50,179 nt of DNA from Solirubrobacterales bacterium (GCA_025964255.1 JAOPZF010000156.1:1-50179), one strand, 5' to 3'; numbered from the stretch's first letter, positions 32,754 through 42,012 are shown. A program made the numbers and translations. Notes: generated by a model from the sequence alone, not told the origin.

Positions 32754-33550
32754 CTCTCCTCCTCGTTCGAACCGGTGGGTTCGACGCTATGCGGTTCCCC
32801 GCCGTCGGTTGAGGAGAAATCGATGATCTCTTGGTGGAGATCCAAACCGCGCCGCTCCCAGGCGGTGCGCCAGTCGTTGATGTGCCGCCGCATCACCGCC
32901 GCGGCGGTGTCGGGATCGCGGACTTCGATCTCCTCGACGATGCGGCGGTGGTATTTGGTCGCGTGTTCGGCCATGTCGCGGGTGTCCATGAAGCGGTAGA
33001 GCGCGGGCATCAGGAGCTGGGAGATCGGCTCGCGGGCGATCACCAGGGCCGGGTTGGCGGCGATCTCGGCGAGCATCGAGTGGAATTCGACGTCGAGCCG
33101 GCTCCACTCGGCGAGGTGGCCGAGGTGTTCTTCCTGCGCCTCGAGCGCCTCGTTCAGCTCTTTCACGTCGCTGCGGTCGGCGCGCTGGGCGGCGAAGCGG
33201 GTGAGCTCGGGATCGAGCGTCATCATCGCCTCGTGCAGGTGGTGGAAGGTGACGTTGTGTTGGCGCAGGGCGCTGCGCAGCTCGCGGAAGCCGGGGCCCT
33301 CGCTGCGGTCGGCGACGACCATGATCCGCGGGCTGGCGCGTTCGACCAGGCCGCCTTGTTCGAGGATCCGCAGCGCCTCGCGCACGGTCGAGCGGCTGAC
33401 CCCGGCCTGCTCGGCGAGGGCGCTCTCCGACGGCAGGCGATCGCCGACCCGGAGGTCGCCGGAGGTGATCCGCTCGCGCAGCAACCCGGCCAGCTGGTCG
33501 TACGCTCGGGCGATCTTGATCGGCTGGACCAAGGATGGCCTGGCGCTCAT
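32714..33550 (-). CDS. GntR family regulator, FadR/FCD subfamily
   Basis: 278 aa from the ATG at 33550. An N-terminal winged helix (about 30-75: GDRLPSESALAEQAGVSRST) is followed by an all-helical FCD domain with the metal/ligand residues of this group: Asp and His in DVEFHSMLAEIAANP, His in the KYHRRIVEEI helix and His in the HIND segment. FCD regulators sense small carboxylates. It overlaps the decarboxylase gene by 40 bp and is divergent from nothing: the next upstream gene, E1 beta copy 2, ends 34 bp before its start, so it may belong to the same minus-strand transcript. An extra tail of about 30 residues is Ser/Arg-rich. Confidence 0.88.
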   Translation of the reverse strand: MSARPSLVQPIKIARAYDQLAGLLRERITSGDLRVGDRLPSESALAEQAGVSRSTVREALRILEQGGLVERASPRIMVVADRSEGPGFRELRSALRQHNVTFHHLHEAMMTLDPELTRFAAQRADRSDVKELNEALEAQEEHLGHLAEWSRLDVEFHSMLAEIAANPALVIAREPISQLLMPALYRFMDTRDMAEHATKYHRRIVEEIEVRDPDTAAAVMRRHINDWRTAWERRGLDLHQEIIDFSSTDGGEPHSVEPTGSNEEERWDSSRAPRRSPV

Positions 33551-33584
33551 GGCGTTCCCCGCGAAACAAACATGTGAACGCAGA

Positions 33585-34574
33585 CTATCCCTCTGCCAAG
33601 AGGGCTTCTGCGGCCGTCGAAATGGCTTTGGAGGTTGGTAACAAGGACCTCTCCAAGTCCGGGCTGAACGGCATCGGGACCGACGGCGTACCGATCCGGC
33701 GGACGGGCGTCCGCAATTCGTCGAAAAGCTCACCGCCGACGCGGGCAGCGATCTCGGCGCCGGCGCCGAAGTCCTGGACCGCCTCGTGGACGATCAAGAG
33801 CCGGCCGGTGCGGCGGACCGAGGCGAGGATCGTCTCCCAGTCGAGCGGCACCAGCGAGCGCAGGTCGATCACCTCGAGCGAGGCGTCCGATTCGTCGGCG
33901 GCGGCGAGGCAGGTGCGCAGCATCTGTCCCCAGGTGACGACGGTGACCTGCTCGCCGGGGCGGGCTACGCGGGCCACGCCGAGCGGCAGCGGGTCGGCCT
34001 CGATGTCGCCCTTGGAGCCGTAGAGGCGGCGGTTCTCGACGAAGACGACCGGGTTGGGGTCGCGGACCGATGCCAGCAACTGGTCGCGCGCGTCGGCGAC
34101 CGTCGCCGGCAGCACCACCTTGATCCCGGGAATGTGTGCGAACCAGGCCTCGAGACTCTGCGAGTGCTGGGCGCCCGCGGCTTTGCCGGCGCCGGTCTGC
34201 ATGCGGAAGACGACCGGGATCTCGAGCGCACCGGCGGTCATGTAGCGGAGCTTCGCCGCCTGGTTCAGGATCGGGTCGAGGCAGACGCCGACGAAGTCCA
34301 TGAACATGATCTCGACGATCGGCCGCAGCCCGGTCATCGCGGCGCCGACCGCGGCGCCGACGTAACCCATCTCGGCGATCGGCGTGTCGATCACGCGCTC
34401 GGAGCCGAAGCGCTCGTGCAGGCCTTTGGTGACACGGAAGATGCCGCCACCGGCGCCGACGTCGATGCCCATCACGATCACCCGCTCGTCTTCTTCGAGC
34501 GCCGTCGCCATGCCCTCGTTGAGGGCGTCGATGTAGCGCCTCTCGGTGGCGGGCGCCTCAGTTGCCGAAGACAT
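33585..34574 (-). CDS. Thiamine diphosphate-dependent dehydrogenase E1 beta subunit (copy 2)
   Basis: 329 aa from the ATG at 34574, 17 bp inside the end of E1alpha copy 2. Recognisable segments are MGIDVGAGGGIFRVTKGL, DTPIAEMGYVGAAVGAAMTG, the QTGAGKAAGAQHSQSLE block and VIDLRSLVPLDWET. These resemble acetoin-dehydrogenase E1 beta (AcoB-like) more than pyruvate dehydrogenase, though the distinction by eye is weak. It pairs with E1alpha copy 2 and, by position, with the divergent E2 copy 2 at 35714. The GntR gene follows downstream. Confidence 0.9.
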   Translation of the reverse strand: MSSATEAPATERRYIDALNEGMATALEEDERVIVMGIDVGAGGGIFRVTKGLHERFGSERVIDTPIAEMGYVGAAVGAAMTGLRPIVEIMFMDFVGVCLDPILNQAAKLRYMTAGALEIPVVFRMQTGAGKAAGAQHSQSLEAWFAHIPGIKVVLPATVADARDQLLASVRDPNPVVFVENRRLYGSKGDIEADPLPLGVARVARPGEQVTVVTWGQMLRTCLAAADESDASLEVIDLRSLVPLDWETILASVRRTGRLLIVHEAVQDFGAGAEIAARVGGELFDELRTPVRRIGTPSVPMPFSPDLERSLLPTSKAISTAAEALLAEG

Positions 34575-35547
34575 CCGCGTAGGCCTCCTCGAGGTCGGGG
34601 GAAGGGAGCGAGCGGGCGCGGTCGATCGCCGCGTCGACCCGGGCGAGGGCGTCCTCGCGGAGCGTCGCGAGCTCCTCAGCACTCGCCTCGCCGCCGGCGG
34701 TCAGGCGAGCGGTCGAGACCTCGAGCGGGTCGCGCTCGCGCCAGCTCGTCGCCTCGTCGTCGGGCTTGTAGGGCTGCGAGTCGCCCTCGTAGTGGCCGTG
34801 CCATCGGTAGGTCTCGGCCTCGATCAGGAAGGGCCCGTCGCCGGCGCGGCAGCGCTCGGCCGCCCGCTGGGTCAATTGGTAGACGGCGGCGACGTCGTTG
34901 CCGTCGACGCTCTCGGCCTCGATCCCGTAGGCGGCGCAGCGGTCGACCACCGAGGGCACCCGGGTCAGCGTGCGGCTGTCGGAGAACTCGGCGTAGAGGT
35001 TGTTCTCGCAGACGAGCAGCACCGGCAGGTCCCAGATCGCGGCCAGGTTGACCGCCTCGTGGAAGGCGCCCTGGTTGACCGCGCCCTCGCCGAAGAAGGC
35101 GACGGCGACGCGGCCCTGGCCGAGTCGCTTGCTGGAGAGGCCGGCGCCGACCGCGAGTGGCAGGCTGGCGCCGACGATCGCGTTGGCGCCGAGGACACCG
35201 CGGCTGGGGTCGGCGATGTGCATCGAACCGCCCTTGCCGTGGCAGACGCCGGCGCCGCGGGCGAAGAGCTCGGCCATCATCCCGTCGACCTCCATGCCGC
35301 GGGCCAGGCAGTGGCCGTGGCCACGGTGCGTGGTGGCGATGTAATCGCCCTCGGCGAGGGCCTCGCCGACGCCCGCGGCGACGGCCTCCTGGCCCAGCGA
35401 GGTGTGGACGAAACCGGGGATCTCGCCGTCCCGGTAGAGCTCGGCGACCCGCGTCTCGAAGGCCCTGATCAGCGCCATCGTGGCGAACAGGTCGCGCTCT
35501 GGAACGGGCGGCGAGGATGCCGTCGAGGCCTGTGCGCTTGTGCTCAT
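34558..35547 (-). CDS. Thiamine diphosphate-dependent dehydrogenase E1 alpha subunit (copy 2)
   Basis: 329 aa. The thiamine diphosphate motif starts GEGAVNQGAFHEAVN, with Glu in place of the commoner Asp of GDG, and ends CENN. The upstream THRGHGHCLARG and CHGKGGSMHIAD segments are as in AcoA-like subunits, supporting an acetoin- or hydroxyketone-type dehydrogenase. Copy 1 at 5115 has GDG and lacks HGHC, so the two complexes likely differ in substrate. The promoter lies in the 166-bp AT-richer gap shared with E2 copy 2, which includes an 11-bp palindrome ACGATAATCGT at 35639-35649. Confidence 0.9.
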   Translation of the reverse strand: MSTSAQASTASSPPVPERDLFATMALIRAFETRVAELYRDGEIPGFVHTSLGQEAVAAGVGEALAEGDYIATTHRGHGHCLARGMEVDGMMAELFARGAGVCHGKGGSMHIADPSRGVLGANAIVGASLPLAVGAGLSSKRLGQGRVAVAFFGEGAVNQGAFHEAVNLAAIWDLPVLLVCENNLYAEFSDSRTLTRVPSVVDRCAAYGIEAESVDGNDVAAVYQLTQRAAERCRAGDGPFLIEAETYRWHGHYEGDSQPYKPDDEATSWRERDPLEVSTARLTAGGEASAEELATLREDALARVDAAIDRARSLPSPDLEEAYADVFGN

Positions 35548-35713
35548 TGTCGCTGAATATATGTCAGAGTGTCCGATTGTTGCAAGCCTGAAATCCGATT
35601 TGACGCCGAGACAGTGGGAAGTTAAGGTCGATAGTCAGACGATAATCGTTGGCTCCGGGAGGGCCTCGGTTTTCGTTCCGTTCGGGAAGACGGTCTGAAA
35701 GGGAGCTGTATCC

Positions 35714-36889
35714 GTGGTCACCGAGGTGGTCCTGCCACAGATGGGTCTCGAGGTCGCCGAGGGCGTCGTCCTCGCGCTGCCGGTCGAGGTCGGACAGGCG
35801 GTCGCCGAGGGGGACGTGGTCGCCGAGGTCGAGACCGACAAGGCGATCGCCGAGGTCCCCGCGCCGCGCGCCGGGGTGATCACCGCGATCGAGGTCTCGC
35901 TCGAGGACACGATCCAGGTCGGCACCGTGATCGTCCGGATCGGCGATTCGGCCGACGACGTGGGGGAGCCCGTCGAGAGCGCGCCTCCCAAACCAGCTTC
36001 GAATGGAAACGGCCGGCGCCGCGCCGCGCCGATCGCCCGCCGGGCCGCCGTCGCCAACGGCATCGACCTTCAGCTTGTCACCGGGACCGGCCCGTCCGGA
36101 CGCATCACGCTCGGTGACGTCGAGCGGGCCATCGCCGCCGGCGACCAGGCTCCCGCCCGAGAGACGCCCGCCGCCGTCACCCCCAACGTATCCGGCGGCG
36201 GGCGTCTCGAACCTCTCTCCGCCACCCGTCAGTCGATCGCCCGCCGGCTCAGCGAATCGCAGCTCGTCCCCCAATACACGCTCAGCCGCGAGATCGACGC
36301 GGGCTGGCTGCTCGCCGAGAAGCAGAGGCTGAGCGCGGCGGGACCGGTCAAGATCGGCGTCCTCGACCTGCTGCTCGCGGGCCTCGCCGAGACGGTCGCC
36401 CGCCACCGCACCCTCGCCGCTTCCTTCGTTCCCGGCCGCGACGGCCAGCCCCCTTCCTACCGCCACCCCGAGGCGATCGACCTCGGCGTCGCGGTCGCCA
36501 CGGACCGTGGCCTCCTGGTCCCGGTGATCCGCGGCGCCGACGGTCGGACCCTGCCCGAGCTGGTGCTCGAGCGCAGCCGACTCGTCGACCTGACCCGCGC
36601 CGGTCGCCTCGGCCCGGCCGACATGGGCGGCGCCGCGGCAACGCTCTCGAGCCTCGGCACCTTCGGCGTCGACAGCTTCACCGCGATGCTGAATCCGGGC
36701 GAGAGCGCGATCCTCGCCGCCGGCCGCGCGGTCGAGAAGCTCGTCCCGCGCGAGCGCGGCATCGCCGTCGCGCCGCTGATCTCGCTGACCTTCACCTTCG
36801 ACCACCGGGTCGTCGACGGCGCCCTCGGCGGCGCCGCGCTCTCCGAGCTGGCCGACCTGCTCGAGGGGGGGATCGAGTGGCGACTGTAG
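35714..36889 (+). CDS. Dihydrolipoamide acyltransferase (E2) (copy 2)
   Basis: 391 aa from the GTG at 35714, with GGGAG about 9 bases upstream. The lipoyl domain has the lysine in EVETDKAIAEV (about 48), the E1/E3-binding domain is IARRAAVANGIDLQLVTGTG, and the catalytic domain ends FDHRVVDGALGG. It is shorter than copy 1 because of shorter linkers. It is divergent from its E1 genes, an uncommon arrangement, and its stop overlaps the next SDR start by 13 bp. Sequence differences from copy 1 argue against recent duplication. Confidence 0.92.
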   Translation: MVTEVVLPQMGLEVAEGVVLALPVEVGQAVAEGDVVAEVETDKAIAEVPAPRAGVITAIEVSLEDTIQVGTVIVRIGDSADDVGEPVESAPPKPASNGNGRRRAAPIARRAAVANGIDLQLVTGTGPSGRITLGDVERAIAAGDQAPARETPAAVTPNVSGGGRLEPLSATRQSIARRLSESQLVPQYTLSREIDAGWLLAEKQRLSAAGPVKIGVLDLLLAGLAETVARHRTLAASFVPGRDGQPPSYRHPEAIDLGVAVATDRGLLVPVIRGADGRTLPELVLERSRLVDLTRAGRLGPADMGGAAATLSSLGTFGVDSFTAMLNPGESAILAAGRAVEKLVPRERGIAVAPLISLTFTFDHRVVDGALGGAALSELADLLEGGIEWRL

Positions 36890-37638
36890 CCCGCACCGCG
36901 CTGGTTGTCGGCGGGTCTTCCGGGATCGGCGCCGCCTGTGCCGAGGCGCTCGCCGAGGCCGGCTGGGACGTCGCGATCTTCGACCTCAAGGCGGGGCCCG
37001 GGGACGAAGGGGTGGCGCTCGACGTCCGCGACCGCGGCGCCGTCTTCGCCGCGGTCGAGGAGCTGGCCGGCAGCCGCGGGCCGCTCGGCACCGTCGTCTA
37101 CGCCGCGGGCACCGCCCGGGTGAAGCCGATCCTCGAGGTCGAGCCGCGCGAATGGGACCTCGTCTTCGGCGTCAACCTGGGCGGCGCCTTCCACGTCCTC
37201 CAGGCGAGCGCCCCGCACATCGCCAAGGGCGGCTCGTTCACCGCGATCTCCTCGATCGACTCGGCGGCGCCGGTCCCCGACCTCGCCCCCTACTGCGCCT
37301 CGAAGGCGGCGCTCGAGGCGCTGGTCCGCTCGGCCGCGCTGGAGCTCGGACCGACCGGGGTCCGCTGCAACGCGGTCCTCCCCGGCCTCGTACGCACCCC
37401 CCTGATGGAGAGCCAGCTCGAGCGTCCCGGGGTCGAAGACGCCTTCCTCGCCCAGACGCCGCTGCGCGGGATCGCCGGCGGCGCCGAGGTCGCCGACGTC
37501 GTCGCCTTCCTCGCCTCGCCCGCCGCGCGTTGGATCACCGGCGCCTCGATCCCGGTCGACGGCGGCATGTCCCTGACCGAGCACCCGAAGCTCGACGCGC
37601 AGGCACCCAGAACTTCCGCAAGCACCAACAGCGCCTAG
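36877..37638 (+). CDS. SDR family oxidoreductase
   Basis: 253 aa, GTG start 13 bp inside E2 copy 2. Motifs: GGSSGIG, AAGT in place of NAG (VVYAAGTARV), serine strand ISSIDSA, catalytic YCASK, terminal VDGG. The last 15 residues are a Ser/Thr-rich tail. Coupled to E2, it may reduce or oxidise the diketone/acetoin-type partner of the dehydrogenase complex, as butanediol dehydrogenases do; this is inferred from position only. Confidence 0.86.
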   Translation: MATVARTALVVGGSSGIGAACAEALAEAGWDVAIFDLKAGPGDEGVALDVRDRGAVFAAVEELAGSRGPLGTVVYAAGTARVKPILEVEPREWDLVFGVNLGGAFHVLQASAPHIAKGGSFTAISSIDSAAPVPDLAPYCASKAALEALVRSAALELGPTGVRCNAVLPGLVRTPLMESQLERPGVEDAFLAQTPLRGIAGGAEVADVVAFLASPAARWITGASIPVDGGMSLTEHPKLDAQAPRTSASTNSA

Positions 37639-37657
37639 GAAAGGAACCCCCCCGAAG

Positions 37658-38875
37658 ATGGCAACCGAGCAACAGTCCCTATCGAGCGGCATCAGCGTCG
37701 GTCGGGCCGAGCAGCTCCTCAGCGAGTTCGTCTCCATCCCCAGCGTGGTCGGCGACAAGACCACCGCGCACCTGTGGATGACCGAGCGCCTTAAGGAAAT
37801 CGGGATGACGGTCGAGCACTACCCGGTCGAGGGTCGCACGGCGCCGTTCGTGCTCGGTGTCGTCGAGGGGGATGGCGACGGCCCCGGCGTCCTCTTCGAC
37901 GCCCACTTCGACACCGTCCATGCGGTCCCCGAGGATTGGACCCACAACCCGTGGAAGCCGGTGGTCGAGGACGGCGTCCTCTACGGGCGCGGCGCGGTCG
38001 ACTCGAAGGGCACCGTCGTCGCGATGCTGATGGCGGCGAAAGCGGTGGTCGACTCCGGTCGCCCGCGCAGTGGGCCGATCTACCTGATGTCGGACTCCGA
38101 CGGCGAGGACGGCTTCCGCGGCGCGGCGCTGATGCGCGACATCGGGATCATGGACCGGATCGGCACCGTCTGGTCGGCCGAGGCGACCTCCAACGCCGGC
38201 ATCGAGATCGCCTATCCCGGCATCTCGACCTGGAAAATCACCGCGATCGGTAAGACCGCGCACCCGACCGAGCCCGAGCACGGGATCAACGCGGTGACCA
38301 AGATGGCGAAGCTGGTGCTGGCCGTCGACGAGGGGCGCCTGGAGCTGCCGAAGGGCGACTCGAAATGGTTCGAACCGCGGGTCACGATCAACGGCATCCG
38401 CACCCGTCCGGGCGGCGGCTGGGCGATCCCGGGCCGCTGCGACGCGGTGCTGTCGGTGCTCTCGCCCGCGGGCGCCTCGCTGGCCGAAGTCCGCGAGGCG
38501 ATCGACGCCTTCCTGCGCAAGATCGAGCAGGAGGACGGCGAGGTCCGCTTCGAGCGCAAAATCCTGCCGATGGGGGCGGGCCGGCTCTGGCTGCACCCCG
38601 GCGAGTCCGACCCCGACAGCCGCGGCGTGAAAGCGCTGGCGGCGGCGATCGAAGGGGCCGGCGGCTCGCCCGAGGTGCGCAAGTTCAACGGCGGCTGGGT
38701 CGACTCGGTGGAGATGATGCACCCCGGCGGCGGCGGTTACGACGTCCCGACCACGATCACCTTCGGCCCCGGCGATTTCGAACTCGCCCACACCGTCGAC
38801 GAGCACATCCCGCTCGCCGAAGTAGCCCAAGCGGCCGAGATCTACGCGACCGCGACCCTGGATCTACTGACCTGA
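37658..38875 (+). CDS. M20 family metallohydrolase (ArgE/DapE/carboxypeptidase-like)
   Basis: 405 aa. Metal and catalytic residues are in the expected order: FDAHFDTVHA (H and D), GRGAVDSKG (bridging D), DSDGEDG in place of the usual EE pair, and a C-terminal His in AHTVDEHI. These di-zinc enzymes hydrolyse amide bonds of N-acyl or N-carbamoyl amino acids and small peptides. The EE position is changed to GE/D, so activity might be altered. It follows the E2-SDR pair with a 19-bp gap and precedes the PucR-type activator, suggesting an amide or carbamate at the entry to this pathway. Confidence 0.87.
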   Translation: MATEQQSLSSGISVGRAEQLLSEFVSIPSVVGDKTTAHLWMTERLKEIGMTVEHYPVEGRTAPFVLGVVEGDGDGPGVLFDAHFDTVHAVPEDWTHNPWKPVVEDGVLYGRGAVDSKGTVVAMLMAAKAVVDSGRPRSGPIYLMSDSDGEDGFRGAALMRDIGIMDRIGTVWSAEATSNAGIEIAYPGISTWKITAIGKTAHPTEPEHGINAVTKMAKLVLAVDEGRLELPKGDSKWFEPRVTINGIRTRPGGGWAIPGRCDAVLSVLSPAGASLAEVREAIDAFLRKIEQEDGEVRFERKILPMGAGRLWLHPGESDPDSRGVKALAAAIEGAGGSPEVRKFNGGWVDSVEMMHPGGGGYDVPTTITFGPGDFELAHTVDEHIPLAEVAQAAEIYATATLDLLT

Positions 38876-38888
38876 GGAGGAGAGAGCG

Positions 38889-40772
38889 ATGACCGAAAGC
38901 CATATGCGTCGCGCCTTCACGACGTTGTCGACGATCACCCCGGCCGCGGCGGCCGTCACCAGCATCGACGACCTCCTGCGGCTCGTCACCGAGCGCGCCG
39001 CGGCGCTGGTCGGCGTCGAGCGCTGCTCCATATATATGCGTGAAGAGCGGGCGAACCTGTTCCGCGGCTGCGTCGGCTGCAGCAAGGGGAGCCCGCTGCC
39101 CGACGACTTCAAACGTTGGGTCGCCGGCGTCGCCGCCGACGGGGTCACTCGCGAGGTGCTGGAGACACGGCGCCCGGTCGTCGTCGCCAACGCTCGCCAG
39201 GACGAGCGGATGGTGAAATCGACGGTCCGCCACTGGGGGATCCGGTCGCTGCTCGAGGTGCCGATGATGGTGGACGGCCAGGTCATCGGCCTGCTGCTGA
39301 TGGACGACGTCGATCGCCAGCACGAGTTCAGCGAGGACGAGGTCGAGCTCGGCCACTGCTTCGCCGACCTGGCGGGCGGTCTGATCGCGGGGACGCGGAC
39401 GCGGCTCGAGCTGCAGTCGAAGCTGGGGTCCGCCGGCCGCCAGCTGAACGCGCTGCGGCGGGCGACCGCGGTCGACGAGCGGCTGTCGGACCTGGTGCTC
39501 GAGGGTCGGTCGCTCGCCGACCTCACCGCCACCCTGGCCGAGCTGCTGGGCAAGCCCTGCGCGCTGTTCCTGCCGGGCGGCGAGCGGGTCGCGGCGGCGC
39601 TGCCGGAGATGGCGCCGGAGGGCTCGGTGCCGCGGCTGCTGGAGCCCGGGGTCGCGGCGCTGCCGGAGGTCCGCTCGGCGCTGTCGGAGAACGAAGGCAG
39701 CCGCGCCTTCGTCGTCGGCCCGGTGCCGGCGGCGGGGCTGCTGCACCGTCACGTGGTCGCGCCGATCATGCTCGGCGAGGAGCTCTGGGGTCGGCTCGCG
39801 GTGATGGAGCACAAGACCCGCTTCACCGGTGGCGACGTGGTCGCGGTGCGGCGAGCGGCGACGCTGATCGCCCTCCAGGTCAGCTCCGAGCGCAAGGCGG
39901 CGGAGGCCGACTGGAACGCCGGCGCCTCGCTCGCCGCCGAGCTCCTCGGCGGCGGCTCCGACACCACCACTGCCCGCCGCCGGGCCGATCGGCTCGGGGT
40001 CGCCCTCGACGCCGAGCGGCTGGTCGTCGTGATCGGCTCGCGCTCCGGAGCCGAGGCCGACGCGCCCGATTTCCGCGCGGTCGCCGCGGCGTTCGAGCGC
40101 GCGGCGCCCGAGCTGACCGTCCACGTGACCGCGCTCGAAGGCGGGGTCGCGGCGCTGGTCGAGGTGCCGGCGGGCATCGAGGCCGCCGGGTTCGTCGCCG
40201 GCGTGCGGGATCGGCTCGAGGCGATCCGCGGCTCGCTGGCCCGGTCGGCCGGGCTGATCGTCGGCGTCTCGGCGGTCCGCAGTGGGCCGGCGGGCTACCG
40301 CGTCGCCCACCGCGAGGCACGCCAGGTGGTCGAGTGCATCCGTCGCTACTCGCCCGTCGACGGGCCGGCGCTGTTCACCGCCGACGAGCTCGGGGTCGGC
40401 GGCCTGCTGCTCTCGAGCTCCGACAGCGAGGCGATGGCGACCTTCGCCGAGCAGACGGTCGGCGAGCTCGTGCTCGAAAACTCGAAAGCCGATCTGCTGA
40501 CGACGCTCTGTTCGTTCTTCGACAACATGGGCTCGATCCGCGGCTCGGCTGCGGCGCTCGACGTCCACGAGAACACGATCCGCTACCGCCTCTCGCGGAT
40601 CGAGGAGCTGACCGGCCTCGCCGTGATGCACGACCCCGACGCCCAACTGCGGGCGCGCCTCTCGCTGCTCGTCCTGCTGCTGCAGGGCCGGCTGCCGAGC
40701 GGTGTCGCCGCCACGCCGCCTGCGCTTGCGGCCGTCGCACCGGTCGTCGACCTGGAGGTGGTGCCGGCCTAA
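38889..40772 (+). CDS. GAF-domain PucR/CdaR-type transcriptional activator
   Basis: 627 aa. Residues about 24-180 form a GAF sensor domain (SIDDLLRLVTERAAALVGVE, RSLLEVPMMVDGQVIGLLLMDD). A middle region carries a second GAF-like or linker portion, and the C-terminal 90 residues hold the PucR-type helix-turn-helix (GSAAALDVHENTIRYRLSRI). PucR-like proteins activate catabolic operons on binding a small effector. It is the last gene of the divergent E2-SDR-M20-PucR operon and is a likely activator of it and perhaps of the E1 genes. A GAGGAGAGAG site precedes the ATG. Confidence 0.9.
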   Translation: MTESHMRRAFTTLSTITPAAAAVTSIDDLLRLVTERAAALVGVERCSIYMREERANLFRGCVGCSKGSPLPDDFKRWVAGVAADGVTREVLETRRPVVVANARQDERMVKSTVRHWGIRSLLEVPMMVDGQVIGLLLMDDVDRQHEFSEDEVELGHCFADLAGGLIAGTRTRLELQSKLGSAGRQLNALRRATAVDERLSDLVLEGRSLADLTATLAELLGKPCALFLPGGERVAAALPEMAPEGSVPRLLEPGVAALPEVRSALSENEGSRAFVVGPVPAAGLLHRHVVAPIMLGEELWGRLAVMEHKTRFTGGDVVAVRRAATLIALQVSSERKAAEADWNAGASLAAELLGGGSDTTTARRRADRLGVALDAERLVVVIGSRSGAEADAPDFRAVAAAFERAAPELTVHVTALEGGVAALVEVPAGIEAAGFVAGVRDRLEAIRGSLARSAGLIVGVSAVRSGPAGYRVAHREARQVVECIRRYSPVDGPALFTADELGVGGLLLSSSDSEAMATFAEQTVGELVLENSKADLLTTLCSFFDNMGSIRGSAAALDVHENTIRYRLSRIEELTGLAVMHDPDAQLRARLSLLVLLLQGRLPSGVAATPPALAAVAPVVDLEVVPA

Positions 40773-40796
40773 GCGGCCCGCGCCACAGCCCCCTTT

Positions 40797-40852
40797 CCCC
40801 CTTTTGGGGGAACCCCAGCGCCGCGCGGCCGCCCTCCCCGAGGGCGGCCGCG
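40797..40852 (+). terminator. Intergenic hairpins after the PucR-type gene
   Basis: Two hairpins: CCCCC-TTTT-GGGGG at 40797-40810, and a perfect 12-bp GC stem CGCGGCCGCCCT (40824-40835) with its complement at 40841-40852. They lie 25-80 bp after the regulator stop and just before the thiolase-like GTG at 40872, so they may act as terminator or as leader structure. No T-run. Confidence 0.45.
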
Positions 40853-40871
40853 GCGCGGCTATGTTCGCGAC

Positions 40872-41921
40872 GTGGCTCAGGTCCATCTCCTCGGTGTCGC
40901 GGCGACGCCCCGTTCCAGGCCGGGCGCCGCGCCCTCCGATCTCGCCCGCGAGGCGGTGGCGGGGGCCCTCGACGACGCGGGCCTCACCGCCGATCAGGTC
41001 GACGGGGTGGCGATCGCCGCCACCGACCGCTCCTTCGTCGGCGGTGCCGAAGCCGTGCTCGGGCCGGCGCGGCGCGGCTACAACTGCCGCTGCGGACTTG
41101 GCCCGGTGGCGCTCGACTCGGCCTGGAAAGCGGTCTCGGCGGGGGTCAGCGACGTCGTCGTCTGCCTCGGCTTCGACCGCGGCGGGCCGGGGCTGCTGGC
41201 CGAGGACCGTCCCTGGCTCGAGGCGCAGGCGGCGGCGGCGCGCGAACTGCTCCAGCACTCGGGCGCGGAGGAGCGCCACCTCGCCCAGGTCGCGGTGAAG
41301 AACCTGCGCCACGGCTCCGAGGCGCCGGGGGCAACGGTCGGCGCGGTCGGCGTCGATGAGGTGCTCGCCAGCGAGACCCTGCTCTGGCCGCTGCGCCGGA
41401 TGATGGTCGCGCCGCCCGCCTATTCCGCGGCCGCGCTCGTCCTCGCCGCCGAGCCCGGCGCCCGTCGCGGCCCGAAGGCGCCGATGGTGCGCGCCTCGGT
41501 GATGCTCGACGCCTCCTCCAACGGCAGTGCCGAGACGAGCCGCGCCGCCCGTCTCGCCTACTTCTCCGCCGGCATCGGGCCGGAAGACATCGATCTGGCC
41601 GAGATCGAGGACCCGACCCCGGTCGAGGAGATCGCCGCCTACGAGGCGCTCGAGTTCGCACCCGAGGGCGCCGCCGCCGAACTGGTCGAAAGCGGCTTCA
41701 CCACCCTCGGCGGGGTCCTGCCGGTGAACGCCTCGGGCGGCGCGCTCTGCCAGGGCTTCTCGCGCGGCGCCGGCGGCATCCGCCAGCTGGTCGAGCTGTC
41801 CCTGCAGCTACGCGGCCTCGCCGGCCGCCGCCAAGTCCCCGGCGTCCGCGTCGGCCTCGCCTTGAGCGGCGGCCCTGCCACCCCCGGCGGGCCCACCGCC
41901 CTCACCATCGTCTCCCTCTGA
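40872..41921 (+). CDS. Thiolase-superfamily protein with an incomplete active site (SCP2-thiolase/lipid-transfer-like)
   Basis: 349 aa, GTG start. The fold follows thiolases: LAREAVAGALDDAGLTADQVDG, a nucleophile-region NCRCGLG (C74 aligns with the catalytic Cys), and NASGGALCQGFSRGAGG. In true thiolases the last segment reads GHPxGxxG; here the catalytic His is Phe. The final CxGGG is LSGGP. So only the first of three catalytic residues is kept. Such degenerate forms occur as lipid-transfer or retro-aldolase subunits, often beside a small DUF35 partner, which I did not see here. Function therefore open. Confidence 0.82.
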   Translation: MAQVHLLGVAATPRSRPGAAPSDLAREAVAGALDDAGLTADQVDGVAIAATDRSFVGGAEAVLGPARRGYNCRCGLGPVALDSAWKAVSAGVSDVVVCLGFDRGGPGLLAEDRPWLEAQAAAARELLQHSGAEERHLAQVAVKNLRHGSEAPGATVGAVGVDEVLASETLLWPLRRMMVAPPAYSAAALVLAAEPGARRGPKAPMVRASVMLDASSNGSAETSRAARLAYFSAGIGPEDIDLAEIEDPTPVEEIAAYEALEFAPEGAAAELVESGFTTLGGVLPVNASGGALCQGFSRGAGGIRQLVELSLQLRGLAGRRQVPGVRVGLALSGGPATPGGPTALTIVSL

Positions 41922-42012
41922 CTCATCGGGATCGCGTGCTGGATTCACAGCCAGATAGGTGTCTTGCTAAATTCAGCTAGATCCATTGATTTAGAGAGGG
42001 GCCTAAACCACT

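Noticed and set aside
35639..35649. ACGATAATCGT palindrome as a firm regulator site
   Set aside because: Only 11 bp and a single copy; mentioned with the E1alpha copy 2 promoter but too weak for its own call.
39116..41359. Plus-strand frame of about 750 codons across the PucR-type and thiolase-like genes
   Set aside because: It crosses two real genes and their intergenic hairpins in another frame and is almost purely Arg/Gly/Ala.
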